Shown in pieces: positions 9,336-18,111 of a DNA stretch of 64,000 bases (within the stretch, counting starts at the first letter, position 1; each line of letters begins with the position of its first letter). The stretch is from Kistimonas sp964291485. Lineage in GTDB: Bacteria > Pseudomonadota > Gammaproteobacteria > Pseudomonadales > Endozoicomonadaceae. The notes beneath the pieces were generated by a model. It was not told the origin of the DNA. It did not search any database and worked only from the letters and a program-made list of their open reading frames with translations. Where the stretch lies: contig OZ220224.1 in NCBI GenBank assembly GCA_964291485.2, positions 3,534,001 to 3,598,000 of the forward strand, in the 5' to 3' direction. The position numbers and the translations under genes were made by a program.

Positions 9336-9485
9336 GTGTATCCACCTTCACAAATCGTCTGCAACGAGGATATAGGGAAAACCCGGCAGAAAGCGATTCC
9401 ATTTTGTTAATTCAGTGGTGTTTTCGTTACAGTGACAGGATATCCCTGCCCTACATCACACATCACACCACTGCCTATCAGGGCA

Positions 9486-10628
9486 TTACGCCAGCACCGG
9501 CGGCAATATCCGGTTGAGCTGCAGTTTCTCCTTCACCGCTTCACCGGTCAGAGCATAACCCTGAAGGGTGTCACTGTCCCGATACAACGCCTTGATTCCC
9601 CCTTCATGCTGTTCGAGCATCCACTGCCCCTGCAAACCGGCGGCCGGTGGTGACGTCACCACCGGGCAGGCGGGCGTTTTCACCGTTACCGGCATTGGGC
9701 CATAGGTCACCTCTGTTGGCTCCCCGGTCAGCGTTTTCGCCAGCGCCCTCGCGCTGGCCATCAGCGGCATCACGTACAGCAGGACATGGCCGTCTACCTC
9801 GGCACAATCACCCAGCGCGAAGATATCCGGATGGCTGGCCTGAAGCAGCCGGTTAACAACAATGCCTTTTTCTACTGACAGCCCCGCGGCCTGTGCCAGA
9901 GCGGTACGGGGACGAAGGCCAACCGCAGAAATGACAATGTCAGCAGATAATACGTCACCATCATCAAGGCGAAGCTCAACCCCTTCCGCAGCCTTAAAAA
10001 CACCGGTCGCTGCGCATTCAAGCCGGAAACTGACGCCCTGTGCCTCCAGGGCTGTCTGCACGCTGTCAGCCGCCTCGGCGGGCAACAAGCCCGGCATCAC
10101 CTGGCCGGAAGGCGCAATTACCGTGGTTCGATAGCCTCCGGCATGGAGATCATTGGCAAATTCACAGCCAATCAGCCCCGCTCCCATGATGGCTACATGG
10201 GCATTCTCCGGTAACGCATCCCGGAAGCGCCCATAGTCTACCAGGTCATTGATGGAGTAAACCGCATCTGTCGCATCCCCCTCCAGCGCCAGGCGGATTG
10301 GCTCGGCACCCGTGGCCAGCACCAGTTTGCTATAGGTCAGGATACGGTCATCGAGGGTTAATTGATGGGTGTCAGGATCAATCGCCCGTACTTCGGTATG
10401 GGTCAGCAGAATCGCGTTGAGTTCGGCGGCCATTGCGTCCGCATCCGCCATCGCCAGTTCATCGGCAGACTTGCCCTTGCTGAAACCAGTGGAGAGCATG
10501 GGCTTTGAGTAATTGCGGCCGTCATCGGCCGTGATCATCACCAGGGGTGTCTCAATATCCAGCTTGCGAAATGCTTTCGCCAGGTTATAACCGGCCAGAC
10601 CTGTACCAATGATAATAATGGGATGCAT
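9486..10628 (-). CDS. rubB: rubredoxin-NAD(+) reductase, FAD-dependent
   Basis: A 380-residue flavoprotein with two dinucleotide-binding folds: the FAD site IIIIGTGLAGYNLA at residues 4-17 and the NAD site AIMGAGLIGCEFA around 147-159. The FAD-closing motif 'DIFALGDCAEVDG' comes later. It passes electrons from NADH to rubredoxin. The rubredoxin gene lies 39 bases upstream on the same strand, so the two form a pair as in Pseudomonas and Acinetobacter. There the pair serves alkane hydroxylase or oxidative-stress electron transfer; no hydroxylase is visible in this window, so the final acceptor is unknown. Confidence 0.9.
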   Translation of the reverse strand: MHPIIIIGTGLAGYNLAKAFRKLDIETPLVMITADDGRNYSKPMLSTGFSKGKSADELAMADADAMAAELNAILLTHTEVRAIDPDTHQLTLDDRILTYSKLVLATGAEPIRLALEGDATDAVYSINDLVDYGRFRDALPENAHVAIMGAGLIGCEFANDLHAGGYRTTVIAPSGQVMPGLLPAEAADSVQTALEAQGVSFRLECAATGVFKAAEGVELRLDDGDVLSADIVISAVGLRPRTALAQAAGLSVEKGIVVNRLLQASHPDIFALGDCAEVDGHVLLYVMPLMASARALAKTLTGEPTEVTYGPMPVTVKTPACPVVTSPPAAGLQGQWMLEQHEGGIKALYRDSDTLQGYALTGEAVKEKLQLNRILPPVLA

Positions 10629-10667
10629 GATTCTTCTTGTTCTCAGGATAATGATGGCCGGGATGGA

Positions 10668-10835
10668 TCAGCCGATTTCGACCATTTCAAAGTCGTCCTT
10701 GCCGACGCCGCAGTCGGGACATAACCAGTCGGCCGGGACATCTTCCCACGCAGTACCGGGGGCAATGCCGTCATCCGGCCAGCCTTCAGCTTCGTCATAC
10801 ACCAGACCACAGACGACACACTGCCACTTCTTCAT
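10668..10835 (-). CDS. rubA: rubredoxin
   Basis: A 55-residue protein with the four iron-binding cysteines C6, C9, C39 and C42 in 'CVVCG' and 'CPDCG', and the aromatic core of rubredoxins (W4, Y13, W30, W37). It is a one-electron carrier with a Fe(Cys)4 centre and the partner of the reductase encoded 39 bases downstream. A longer in-frame extension to 10985 exists, but ATG 10835 has a GGGAG ribosome binding site and begins exactly where rubredoxins start. Confidence 0.95.
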   Translation of the reverse strand: MKKWQCVVCGLVYDEAEGWPDDGIAPGTAWEDVPADWLCPDCGVGKDDFEMVEIG

Positions 10836-11024
10836 ACTGAACTCCCGCCTTGACGATTTTTTATTGTAGGTAGAGTGGGTCACTTCCCGGGCTTGCGCAA
10901 ACCGGGTCATGGAACCTGTGTGAATTGTGCCTAGGCCAGGCCCAAAATTCAAAACGTCTCTAACGCAGAACGGCCAATGCATCACTGCAACGGCCGTTGA
11001 AAAGATGAGTGCGGGATACTGCCG

Positions 11025-11858
11025 CTAGCGGTCTATGACAACACTGCCAGTCTGCAGATCTACAGTCATGTCGTAACTGAACAGTTCCATCCCCACTATA
11101 TCGATAAGCTCGAGCTGTGTCGGATTCCCTTCAAAGGTCACATGATAACTTTTCACCCCGTTCACAGAGCTATCACCCGTACCGGAAATATCAGCGTAAC
11201 CCTGACTGTTCAGCCCCATGACATAAACCTGCTGGGAATCACTCAAACTCGACTTGTTGTGTGAGTAGGACACCGTTGTAATCGGGTGCTCCACAACGCT
11301 TGTCTGGCCGTTGACCGTCATGGTCTCTGACCAGCTGTCCGTCATGACAGAGTCTATCTTGACGTTAACTCTGCCCAGTACATGCTCCCCTTCTTCCAGC
11401 GGCACAGTCATCCGCTTGAGTTCTGCGGGAATTTCAATCGCCAGACGAAAACGGGCATATTTGAGATTCTCGTGAGCGGTATCCTCTTTGACTTTCAACT
11501 GTACTTCCGATGAAAAGTCATCCAGCTCTTCAAGGTTCTTGATCGCCGACACATCATTACCGGCGCTGTCCCGGATCTCCAGCACCTTGTACTGGATACG
11601 GGACAAATCCTGGTTAACAAAACTGAGGTTTGCCAGGCTGACGGAGTAGTAGTTGTACCTCAGGTCATTATCCATGCCAAACCCGAAACTGCCATTCGGG
11701 TCATAGCTTGCCACATTGGGGAGGACTTCGCGGAAATAGGCATCCTGTTCCCCACGGTCCACCTTGTCCTGAAAGCCGCCACCCGAGTCCAGGTTGACGC
11801 CCACCGTCAACGCGGCCCCCATGGCTAACCGTAAACCGACTCCGACTACCCCAGACAT
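11025..11858 (-). CDS. hypothetical protein, probably exported
   Basis: A 277-residue protein whose first 22 residues form a weak hydrophobic segment (GVGLRLAMGAALTVGV) that could be a signal peptide. The remainder is polar, strand-rich and ends in the repetitive beta-like 'YDMTVDLQTGSVVIDR'. A strong GAGG ribosome binding site lies before the ATG. It begins 20 bases after the helix-hairpin-helix gene and is almost certainly cotranscribed with it. I recognise no family. The composition suggests a periplasmic or cell-surface beta-sandwich protein. Confidence 0.6.
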   Translation of the reverse strand: MSGVVGVGLRLAMGAALTVGVNLDSGGGFQDKVDRGEQDAYFREVLPNVASYDPNGSFGFGMDNDLRYNYYSVSLANLSFVNQDLSRIQYKVLEIRDSAGNDVSAIKNLEELDDFSSEVQLKVKEDTAHENLKYARFRLAIEIPAELKRMTVPLEEGEHVLGRVNVKIDSVMTDSWSETMTVNGQTSVVEHPITTVSYSHNKSSLSDSQQVYVMGLNSQGYADISGTGDSSVNGVKSYHVTFEGNPTQLELIDIVGMELFSYDMTVDLQTGSVVIDR

Positions 11859-11878
11859 ACTGCTTACCTCACATCCTG

Positions 11879-12151
11879 TCAGTCAAACGCGATACGGCTG
11901 CGGTTGTACTTCACCAGGCGTTTGCCCACACCCTTCACTTCAGTCAGGTCATCCAGGCTGGTGAAGCGGCCATGCTGCTCACGGAAATCCACAATCGCCC
12001 TGGCCGTATCCGCACTGACAAAAACCAGCGCACGATCAATAGCCTCAGCATCAGCGGTGTTGATATTCACCCGGCCGGCATCCGCAGAAACAGATAGAAT
12101 GGTTGTCGCGAAGGCAAGTGCGACGATCGAAGAAACACGCTGCAAAGACAT
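11879..12151 (-). CDS. exported helix-hairpin-helix protein, ComEA-like
   Basis: A 90-residue protein: a signal peptide (about residues 1-25, ending in 'SADAG') followed by a single helix-hairpin-helix domain beginning 'RVNINTADAEAI' and ending 'DLTEVKGVGKRLVKYNR'. The 'VNINTA' opening and 'GVGKR' hairpin are typical of ComEA, the periplasmic DNA-binding protein of natural transformation, although many bacteria carry several such small proteins of unknown role. A near-consensus AAGGAGG ribosome binding site precedes the ATG. It is the first gene of a two-gene unit with the 277-residue protein. No other competence gene is visible here. Confidence 0.8.
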   Translation of the reverse strand: MSLQRVSSIVALAFATTILSVSADAGRVNINTADAEAIDRALVFVSADTARAIVDFREQHGRFTSLDDLTEVKGVGKRLVKYNRSRIAFD

Positions 12152-12293
12152 GAGCTACCTCCTTGTACTGCCAAACCTCTGCTCACACCTTTTGGTTTAG
12201 ACCAAATTCAGGGGTTCAAGGCCAAAATACCCCAAAGAACCCGGTTTTATCCCCTTCTGCAGCCAGCAATCCGTACAAAATACCCCATAAAAA

Positions 12294-12313
12294 ACGCCCG
12301 CGGCTGCGGGCGT
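12294..12313 (-). terminator. Rho-independent terminator (minus strand)
   Basis: A perfect 8-base GC-rich stem (ACGCCCGC / GCGGGCGT) with a 4-base loop. Read on the minus strand it is followed by six T residues. It lies just downstream of the outer-membrane barrel remnant and presumably terminated that gene. Confidence 0.8.
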
Positions 12314-12342
12314 CATTTATCCGTCATGCCTCAGGGCATGGT

Positions 12343-12481
12343 TTAGAAGTCGTAACGGACATTGGCGAGACAGGCATCTGCGTTGAAATCCGAATTCCAG
12401 CTGCGGCCATATGCGGTGAGAGTATCGCTGTCCGTATCCGCACCTCTGTGAGTGAAGGTAATCTGGAGCTCGACCAGTGTC
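12343..12481 (-). pseudogene. 3' remnant of an outer-membrane beta-barrel protein gene
   Basis: On the minus strand about 46 codons read through to a TAA at 12343 and encode a classic outer-membrane barrel C terminus: alternating hydrophobic strand residues, a 'DTDSDTL' turn, then 'NSDFNADACLANVRYDF' with the terminal aromatic residue that BamA recognises. Upstream the frame meets a stop at about 12482-12484 and no start codon with a ribosome binding site exists, so the rest of the gene has been lost. The intact terminator at 12294-12313 fits a formerly expressed gene. Porin-like or DUF481-like families are candidates; I cannot choose between them. Confidence 0.55.
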
Positions 12482-12613
12482 AGTCATGTTTGCCAATTCT
12501 GTTCATAAACACGCACCGTCGTACCTCAGATTCATGTCGTTTATGCTTGTGGGTTAGCATTGGCTCGCATAATATCGCCGCCGCATATTCCTTTTGAGAC
12601 TCACTGATCGGTT

Positions 12614-13000
12614 ATGGCGGTAATTCTGCAATTTCCCGGCAATGCACCTGTTCAATCCCTGACGATTAACCCGGTCAATTCCGTACCGGAATTTGTATTG
12701 TCCGCAAATAACATCCATTTTTTTCGCCATGCGGGTACGGATGGTCTGCTGACCCTGCGGGGCAATGCCAGCCAGATTATCTCTGAACTGCAACAGCGCC
12801 GTAATGAACTCCAGCACCACTGCTGGAATGAATGCTGCCGTGAGATGGCGGATGATGCGTTTGTGGACTTCCTGCTGGAGACACTTAACCGTCTGGAAGA
12901 GATTGTCTATTACGTCATGGACCATGTGGACCCGACCGATGGTCTGGAACTCTGCGGCGTGCCAGACTTCGCCTGGGTCGACCTGCTGGCCAGCCAGTGA
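12614..13000 (+). CDS. hypothetical cytosolic protein
   Basis: A 128-residue protein without signal peptide or membrane span. The N-terminal half looks strand-rich and ends 'DGLLTLRGNASQI'. The C-terminal half is helical, with a Cys/His/Trp cluster 'HHCWNECCREM' near residues 70-80, and ends with 'FAWVDLLASQ'. The cluster could bind a metal, but no known motif fits. It lies upstream of the RDD protein gene on the same strand, with 110 bases between. Confidence 0.5.
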   Translation: MAVILQFPGNAPVQSLTINPVNSVPEFVLSANNIHFFRHAGTDGLLTLRGNASQIISELQQRRNELQHHCWNECCREMADDAFVDFLLETLNRLEEIVYYVMDHVDPTDGLELCGVPDFAWVDLLASQ

Positions 13001-13110
13001 CGCTGGTCATGCCTTTGATGCTTTCTTGTTGACCTGAAGCGGAATCACTTGAACCCGCCGGGCTTTTCCGTAAACTCATCCGCCAAAATGGCTAGATATT
13101 CACGGATCGT

Positions 13111-13593
13111 ATGAGCAGTTCCAACGAGCAGATACCCCAGGCTCCCCTGCCTCCCGCACCACTGTGGCGTCGACTGGCCGCCATGTTTTATGACACGCTG
13201 CTGGTCATGGCCCTGATGATGGTGACCACCGGCATCTACCACACGGTGGTCAACAAGTGGCTGCTGCGCACTGAAGATGCACCCCTCGGCTTTAATCCTT
13301 TCCTGGCTTCCCTGCTGGTGTTTGTCACCTTCGGATTCTTTGCCTATTTCTGGACCCGCAAAGGTCAGACACTGGGCATGCAGGTCTGGCGCGTCCGGGT
13401 CCAGAATACCGATGGTGGCGCCATTTCCCTATGGCAATGCCTGCTGCGATTCATGATCGCTATTCCCGGGATCGGACTGGCGTTAGCGGGTGTGTTCTGG
13501 ATGAAGATCGATAAGGAAGGCAAAACCTGGCAGGATCGTTACTCGATGTCTGAAGTGGTGCTTTTACCGAAAGGTTTTTACGGACTCAAGTAA
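13111..13593 (+). CDS. RDD family membrane protein
   Basis: A 160-residue inner-membrane protein with the RDD pattern: 'LWRRLAAMFYDTLLV' at the first span (the R and D that name the family), a second span near residues 68-90, then 'GQTLGMQVWRVRV' and a third span, closing with 'WQDRYSMSEVV'. Family members have three spans; some act as small cation/proton antiporters, most are uncharacterised. A gene of this type beside lptG-lptF-pepA recurs in pseudomonad-like genomes (from memory). It converges on lptG. Confidence 0.85.
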   Translation: MSSSNEQIPQAPLPPAPLWRRLAAMFYDTLLVMALMMVTTGIYHTVVNKWLLRTEDAPLGFNPFLASLLVFVTFGFFAYFWTRKGQTLGMQVWRVRVQNTDGGAISLWQCLLRFMIAIPGIGLALAGVFWMKIDKEGKTWQDRYSMSEVVLLPKGFYGLK

Positions 13594-13647
13594 CTTGTTG
13601 TATTTCGGATACGGTCACGTCGGTACCCCGGACGTGACCGCTCATCG

Positions 13648-14706
13648 TTAAGCCGCCCGCCGCAACAGCACCACACCAATCCCGAAACAGATCACGATCG
13701 GCAGCAGTACCGCCACCAGCGGTGAAAACCCGAACACCAGGCTGGCAGGCCCCATCAGGTTCTGCAGAATCATAAAGACAACGCCTGTCACCACACCGGT
13801 GAACAAGCGCAAGCCCATGCTGACAGAGCGCAGCGGGCCGAATACAAACGACATCCCGATCAATACCAGGACAAAGATGGACAGCGGCTGCAGCACTTTC
13901 TTCCAGAACGCCAGATCATATTCGCCGCTTTCTAGCCCTTGGTCACGCAGGTAATCCACGTAAGTCAGCAGGCCTTCAATAGAAAGATCATCCGGCTTAA
14001 CCACAACGACTTTCAGAAGAGTGGTCGTTAGCTCGGTATGCCAGTCTTCTGTCAGACTGGTTGTCGTTGTCACCTTATTACCCTGGTAATGGCTATCCTT
14101 TACTTCTTCCAGCACCCAGTGGTCTCCCTGGTACAGGGCGCGATCCGCGTAACTGCTCTCTACCAGACGGTTCTGGTCGTCAAATATAAAACGACTAACG
14201 CCGTACAAAACACCATTTGGCTGTACCGCGTTGAAGAACATATAACTGTTACCTTCTCGGTGCCATACACCTTCGTCACTGTATCGACCATCCGCGGAGC
14301 GTTCGATCTTACGCTGTGTCAGCGCCATCTGTTCCGCTACCGGAGTGACATATTCACCGATCATCATACCGGCAATGATCATAACCAGTGCCGGTTTCAT
14401 CACCGCCCAGCCGATCCGGCTAAGTGAAACACCGGCGGCACGCATGACCACCAGTTCACTGTGCCCGGCCATGCTGCCCAGCCCGGCCAGACAGCCGATC
14501 AGGGCGGAGACCGGAATCACCTCATAGATCCGCTTTGGTGTGGTCAACAGCATGTATTTCAAGACTTGCGGCAACTGGTAGTTGGCCCGCATGCTGCCCA
14601 GCTGATCCAGGAAGGCAAACAGACTGTTCAGGAACACCACGACCACCAGCACAACCAGCATGGCGCCGAGGACGTTCAGCCCAATATAGCGATCCAGCTT
14701 CTTCAT
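13648..14706 (-). CDS. lptG: LPS export ABC transporter permease LptG
   Basis: A 352-residue permease of the LptB2FG complex that extracts lipopolysaccharide from the inner membrane and pushes it along the Lpt bridge. It has the YjgP/YjgQ layout: three N-terminal spans beginning 'LDRYIGLNVLGAM', a periplasmic beta-jellyroll-like domain (about residues 130-260), and three C-terminal spans. The frame extends to 14736, but ATG 14706 gives the family start 'MKKLDRYI' and lies five bases after the lptF stop, showing tight translational coupling. Essential in most Gram-negatives. Confidence 0.92.
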   Translation of the reverse strand: MKKLDRYIGLNVLGAMLVVLVVVVFLNSLFAFLDQLGSMRANYQLPQVLKYMLLTTPKRIYEVIPVSALIGCLAGLGSMAGHSELVVMRAAGVSLSRIGWAVMKPALVMIIAGMMIGEYVTPVAEQMALTQRKIERSADGRYSDEGVWHREGNSYMFFNAVQPNGVLYGVSRFIFDDQNRLVESSYADRALYQGDHWVLEEVKDSHYQGNKVTTTTSLTEDWHTELTTTLLKVVVVKPDDLSIEGLLTYVDYLRDQGLESGEYDLAFWKKVLQPLSIFVLVLIGMSFVFGPLRSVSMGLRLFTGVVTGVVFMILQNLMGPASLVFGFSPLVAVLLPIVICFGIGVVLLRRAA

Positions 14707-14711
14707 GACTC

Positions 14712-15806
14712 TTAACGCCCCCTGCCGGACAACCACGGGGTCAGCCGGTTCCAGTAAAACATCACCACCGCTATTGCCAGGAACACGGCATGCACACCCC
14801 AGACGCCAATGGTCGGCGACAGGTTGCCATCCTCAACTGCACCACGGGCCGAGATCAGCAACGCCAGATACAGGAGATACAGCAGAACACCCGGCAACAG
14901 TTTGATAAACCGTCCCTGGCGCGGATTTACCCGGGCCAGAGGCAATGCCATCAACACAATGACCGGTGCCAGCAACGGCAAGGAAATCCGCCACTGCAGC
15001 TCGGCCTTGCTGGCATTGTTATCGTGACTCAACAAAACGGAGGTCGGCTGTACGCTCTCCTTGCTGGCGCGGGCGCTGACATCACGATCCTGCATCTGCA
15101 CGCCATAGGTCTCGTATTTCATGATGCGCGCCTGGGGCTGACCCGGCACCAGATCGTAACGATAACCGTCTGACAGCATCAGGTAACGTTTGCCGCTTTT
15201 TTCATCCGGATGCAGACGCCCCTGTTCTGCCAGCAGCAGGGTCATGCCGTTCTCGGCGCCTTTTTCTGACCGCTGGGCAATGAAGACATGACTCATGACC
15301 GAGTTGTCATCCAGCAGTTCCTCGACATATGTCGTGCGATCCCCGCCATCGAGCATCTGGAAACGGCCCGGCGTCAGGTTATCAAACTCGGTCATACTGT
15401 CCTGGCGGTTCAGGATGTTTTCCACCTGGGCGGTACCGGCCGGTGTCAGCCAGATACTGAAGATCCCCACCACCAGCGCTACCAGCAAGGCCGGCGCCAT
15501 GGTGTAGCCCAGTAGACGGTTCTGACTCATGCCGCAGGCTTCCAGCACGGTCATCTCGCTGTCCACATAGAGTCGACCGTAGGCCAGCAGAATGGCGATG
15601 AACAAAGCCAGCGGCATGATCATCTCCAGGAAGCCGGGCATCCGGTACCCCATGATGGCGAACAGGAACTCGGCCTTGATTTCACCGACCGCCGCCTGTT
15701 CTAGGTATTTGATAAAGCGCCCGCTGACAATAATCAGCAGCAAAATGCCGCTGATAGCCAGCCAGCTATGAAGAAGTTCTTTGGCAAGATAGCGAAATAC
15801 GATCAA
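14712..15806 (-). CDS. lptF: LPS export ABC transporter permease LptF
   Basis: The partner permease of LptG, 364 residues from the chosen start. The family opening 'IVFRYLAKELLHSWLAI' is followed by spans, the coupling segment 'EMTVLEACGMSQNRLLGY', a periplasmic domain and C-terminal spans. The frame extends to an ATG at 15887, but that adds 27 residues foreign to the family. TTG at 15806 gives 'MIVFRYL', matching LptF N termini and length (E. coli 366). It is divergent from pepA, the usual arrangement, and the intervening region of about 190 bases must hold both promoters. Confidence 0.9.
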   Translation of the reverse strand: MIVFRYLAKELLHSWLAISGILLLIIVSGRFIKYLEQAAVGEIKAEFLFAIMGYRMPGFLEMIMPLALFIAILLAYGRLYVDSEMTVLEACGMSQNRLLGYTMAPALLVALVVGIFSIWLTPAGTAQVENILNRQDSMTEFDNLTPGRFQMLDGGDRTTYVEELLDDNSVMSHVFIAQRSEKGAENGMTLLLAEQGRLHPDEKSGKRYLMLSDGYRYDLVPGQPQARIMKYETYGVQMQDRDVSARASKESVQPTSVLLSHDNNASKAELQWRISLPLLAPVIVLMALPLARVNPRQGRFIKLLPGVLLYLLYLALLISARGAVEDGNLSPTIGVWGVHAVFLAIAVVMFYWNRLTPWLSGRGR

Positions 15807-15999
15807 GGCTGAATCCCGATACTGTTCAGTTGTCGCAGGACTGTATATAACGCACAGATATGACGTAAACTCCCCATAACCCTGCAACGGCTCCGAGTGT
15901 TCCCAGGAGACGCTGCTTACCGCCGGTTACAGAACCCGTTCACATCGGCAAGAAACCGCGCATTATCGCTAAAACAACCGTGTTTGTCTCGGAGTGATT

Positions 16000-17583
16000 A
16001 TGGAAATTTCAGTGAAGAATGGCGCTGCTGACAAGCAACGCACCCAGTGTCTGGTGATTCTGGCTGGCGAAACGCAGCAGAACGCCGCCTTCACCGCAGT
16101 CGACAAAGCCGCCGGCGGTCTGCTGAGCGATCTGCTCAAGCGTGGCGACCTGAAACAGAAGCCCGGGCAGACACTCCTGATTCCGCGCATTGAAGGCATT
16201 CAGGCAGAACGGGTTATTCTCGCGGCAACGGGCAAGGAAGCACTGACTGCGAAAACCACCACGAAAGTGATTGCCGGTATTGTCGCTGCCGTTAACAACG
16301 CAGCAGTCAGTAACGCCATGATCAGTCTGGACGGTCTGGAGCCGGAAGACCGTACCCCCGCCTGGGCAGCCAGCCTGCTAAGCCAGATGCTGGAGCATTC
16401 CAGCTACCGCTTTGATCAATTCAAGAGCAAGAAAGACGACAAAGCGGTTTCACTGGACAAAGTGACCCTGCAGCTCACCGCCCGCAAGGGTCAGGCCGAA
16501 CTGGAGACCGCAGCAGCCACCGGCCGGGCCATCGGTTATGGCATGAACCAGGCTCGTGATCTGGGCAACCTGCCCGGCAACGAATGCACACCCAGCTACC
16601 TGGCCAAAGAAGCCGAAGAACTCGCGCGCAAGCACACCAAGCTGACCACCAAGGTGCTGGGCGAAAAGGAAATGGACAAGCTGGGCATGGGCTCCTTCCT
16701 GTCCGTCTCCAAGGGATCGTCCGAAGAAGGCAAGCTGATCACCATGGAGTACAAGGGCGGCAAACGCGGTGAACAGCCTGTCGTCCTGCTGGGCAAGGGT
16801 ATTACCTTTGATACCGGCGGCATCAGCCTCAAGCCGGGCGAAGCCATGGATGAGATGAAGTTCGACATGTGCGGTGCCGCTTCCGTTCTTGGGGCCATGC
16901 ATACCATCGTTACCCTGAAACTGCCGATCAATGTGGTAGGCATGATTGCCAGCGCCGAGAACATGCCATCCGGCCATGCCAGCAAGCCCGGCGACATCGT
17001 CACCTCCATGTCAGGCCAAACCATCGAAATCCTTAACACTGACGCTGAAGGCCGACTGGTACTCTGTGATGCCCTGACCTACGCCGAACGTTTCAAGCCG
17101 CGCGCTGTTGTGGATATCGCCACCCTGACCGGCGCCTGCATCATCGCGCTGGGCAACCACATGAGTGGCCTGCTCAGCAACAATGATGAACTGGCCGAAC
17201 AGCTGCTCGCAGCCAGCCGCATGGCGGAAGACCCGGCCTGGCGCATGCCGATGGATGAAAGCTACGACCAGCTGCTCGACAGTAACTTTGCCGACATGGC
17301 CAACATTGGCGGTCGCGCCGCTGGCACCATCACCGCTGGCTGCTTCCTGGCCCGTTACGCCAAGGCGTTTGCCTGGGCGCATCTGGATATTGCCGGTACT
17401 GCCTGGAAAAGCGGCAAAGAGAAAGGCGCCACCGGCCGTCCCGTTCCCCTGTTGATCCAGTATCTGCTGGACCAGATTGAACGGGATGGCACAACCAAGC
17501 CAGCCGCGGCCCCCAAAGCCGCCACCAAAAAGCCTGCAACAAAGAAAGCCCCTGCTAAAAAGGCAGCACCTCGTAAGAAGTAA
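16000..17583 (+). CDS. pepA: leucyl aminopeptidase PepA with a lysine-rich tail
   Basis: A 527-residue M17 aminopeptidase. Catalytic and metal residues are visible: K266 and D271 in 'GKGITFDTGG', and D348, E350 and R352 in 'NTDAEGR', matching E. coli PepA spacing. It forms hexamers that release N-terminal residues from peptides; in E. coli PepA also binds DNA in Xer recombination and as a repressor. The last 30 or so residues are an added run of Lys, Ala, Pro and Thr (repeats like 'KKPATKKAPAKK') resembling histone H1 tails, not normal for PepA. ATG 16000 follows GGAG; GTG 15994 overlaps that site. Divergent from lptF. Confidence 0.95.
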   Translation: MEISVKNGAADKQRTQCLVILAGETQQNAAFTAVDKAAGGLLSDLLKRGDLKQKPGQTLLIPRIEGIQAERVILAATGKEALTAKTTTKVIAGIVAAVNNAAVSNAMISLDGLEPEDRTPAWAASLLSQMLEHSSYRFDQFKSKKDDKAVSLDKVTLQLTARKGQAELETAAATGRAIGYGMNQARDLGNLPGNECTPSYLAKEAEELARKHTKLTTKVLGEKEMDKLGMGSFLSVSKGSSEEGKLITMEYKGGKRGEQPVVLLGKGITFDTGGISLKPGEAMDEMKFDMCGAASVLGAMHTIVTLKLPINVVGMIASAENMPSGHASKPGDIVTSMSGQTIEILNTDAEGRLVLCDALTYAERFKPRAVVDIATLTGACIIALGNHMSGLLSNNDELAEQLLAASRMAEDPAWRMPMDESYDQLLDSNFADMANIGGRAAGTITAGCFLARYAKAFAWAHLDIAGTAWKSGKEKGATGRPVPLLIQYLLDQIERDGTTKPAAAPKAATKKPATKKAPAKKAAPRKK

Positions 17584-17667
17584 TGGTGCCCGGTAACAGG
17601 CGCACCTCTGTGCCTGTTACCCTTACCCGTGTACTATTGATGCTCTGTACCACACTGGCCTGTTTTC

Positions 17668-18108
17668 ATGTCACACGTTGACTTCTATATTCTTCCGGGC
17701 AACCAGCCTGATGACCGCCACCAGTTTGCCTGCCGCCTGGTGGAAAAAGCCTGGCACAAGGGACACCGGATCCATATTCACGCTGAAAGCCAGGAAGAAG
17801 CCCAACGACTGGATCAATTGCTCTGGCAATTTCGGGAAGACAGCTTCATTCCCCATCGTCTCCAAAGTGACGACAGCCTGAAAGATACACCGGTCACTAT
17901 CGACTGGCAGACCGGGTCACTGGAACAACATAACGATGTGCTGATCAACCTGGCGAAGGCTATACCTGAACAATGTACCCGGTTCAGCCGCATCAGTGAG
18001 ATCGTGATACAGTCTCCCGAGGTGCTGGCAACCACCCGCGAGCACTACCGTGAATACCGGGAACTGGGTTTACCACCGAATACCCGTGATCTGAGAAACA
18101 GGCACTGA
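17668..18108 (+). CDS. holC: DNA polymerase III chi subunit
   Basis: A 146-residue protein matching HolC in length (E. coli 147) and pattern: 'VDFYILPGNQPDDRHQFACRLVEKAW' style N-terminal helix-strand, 'HAESQEEAQRLDQLLWQF', and 'SFIPH' followed by the conserved final helix 'HYREYRELG'. Chi links the clamp loader to single-stranded-DNA-binding protein at the replication fork. It lies 84 bases after pepA, the standard pepA-holC order. The small acidic gene follows after three bases. Confidence 0.92.
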   Translation: MSHVDFYILPGNQPDDRHQFACRLVEKAWHKGHRIHIHAESQEEAQRLDQLLWQFREDSFIPHRLQSDDSLKDTPVTIDWQTGSLEQHNDVLINLAKAIPEQCTRFSRISEIVIQSPEVLATTREHYREYRELGLPPNTRDLRNRH

Positions 18109-18111
18109 GCC

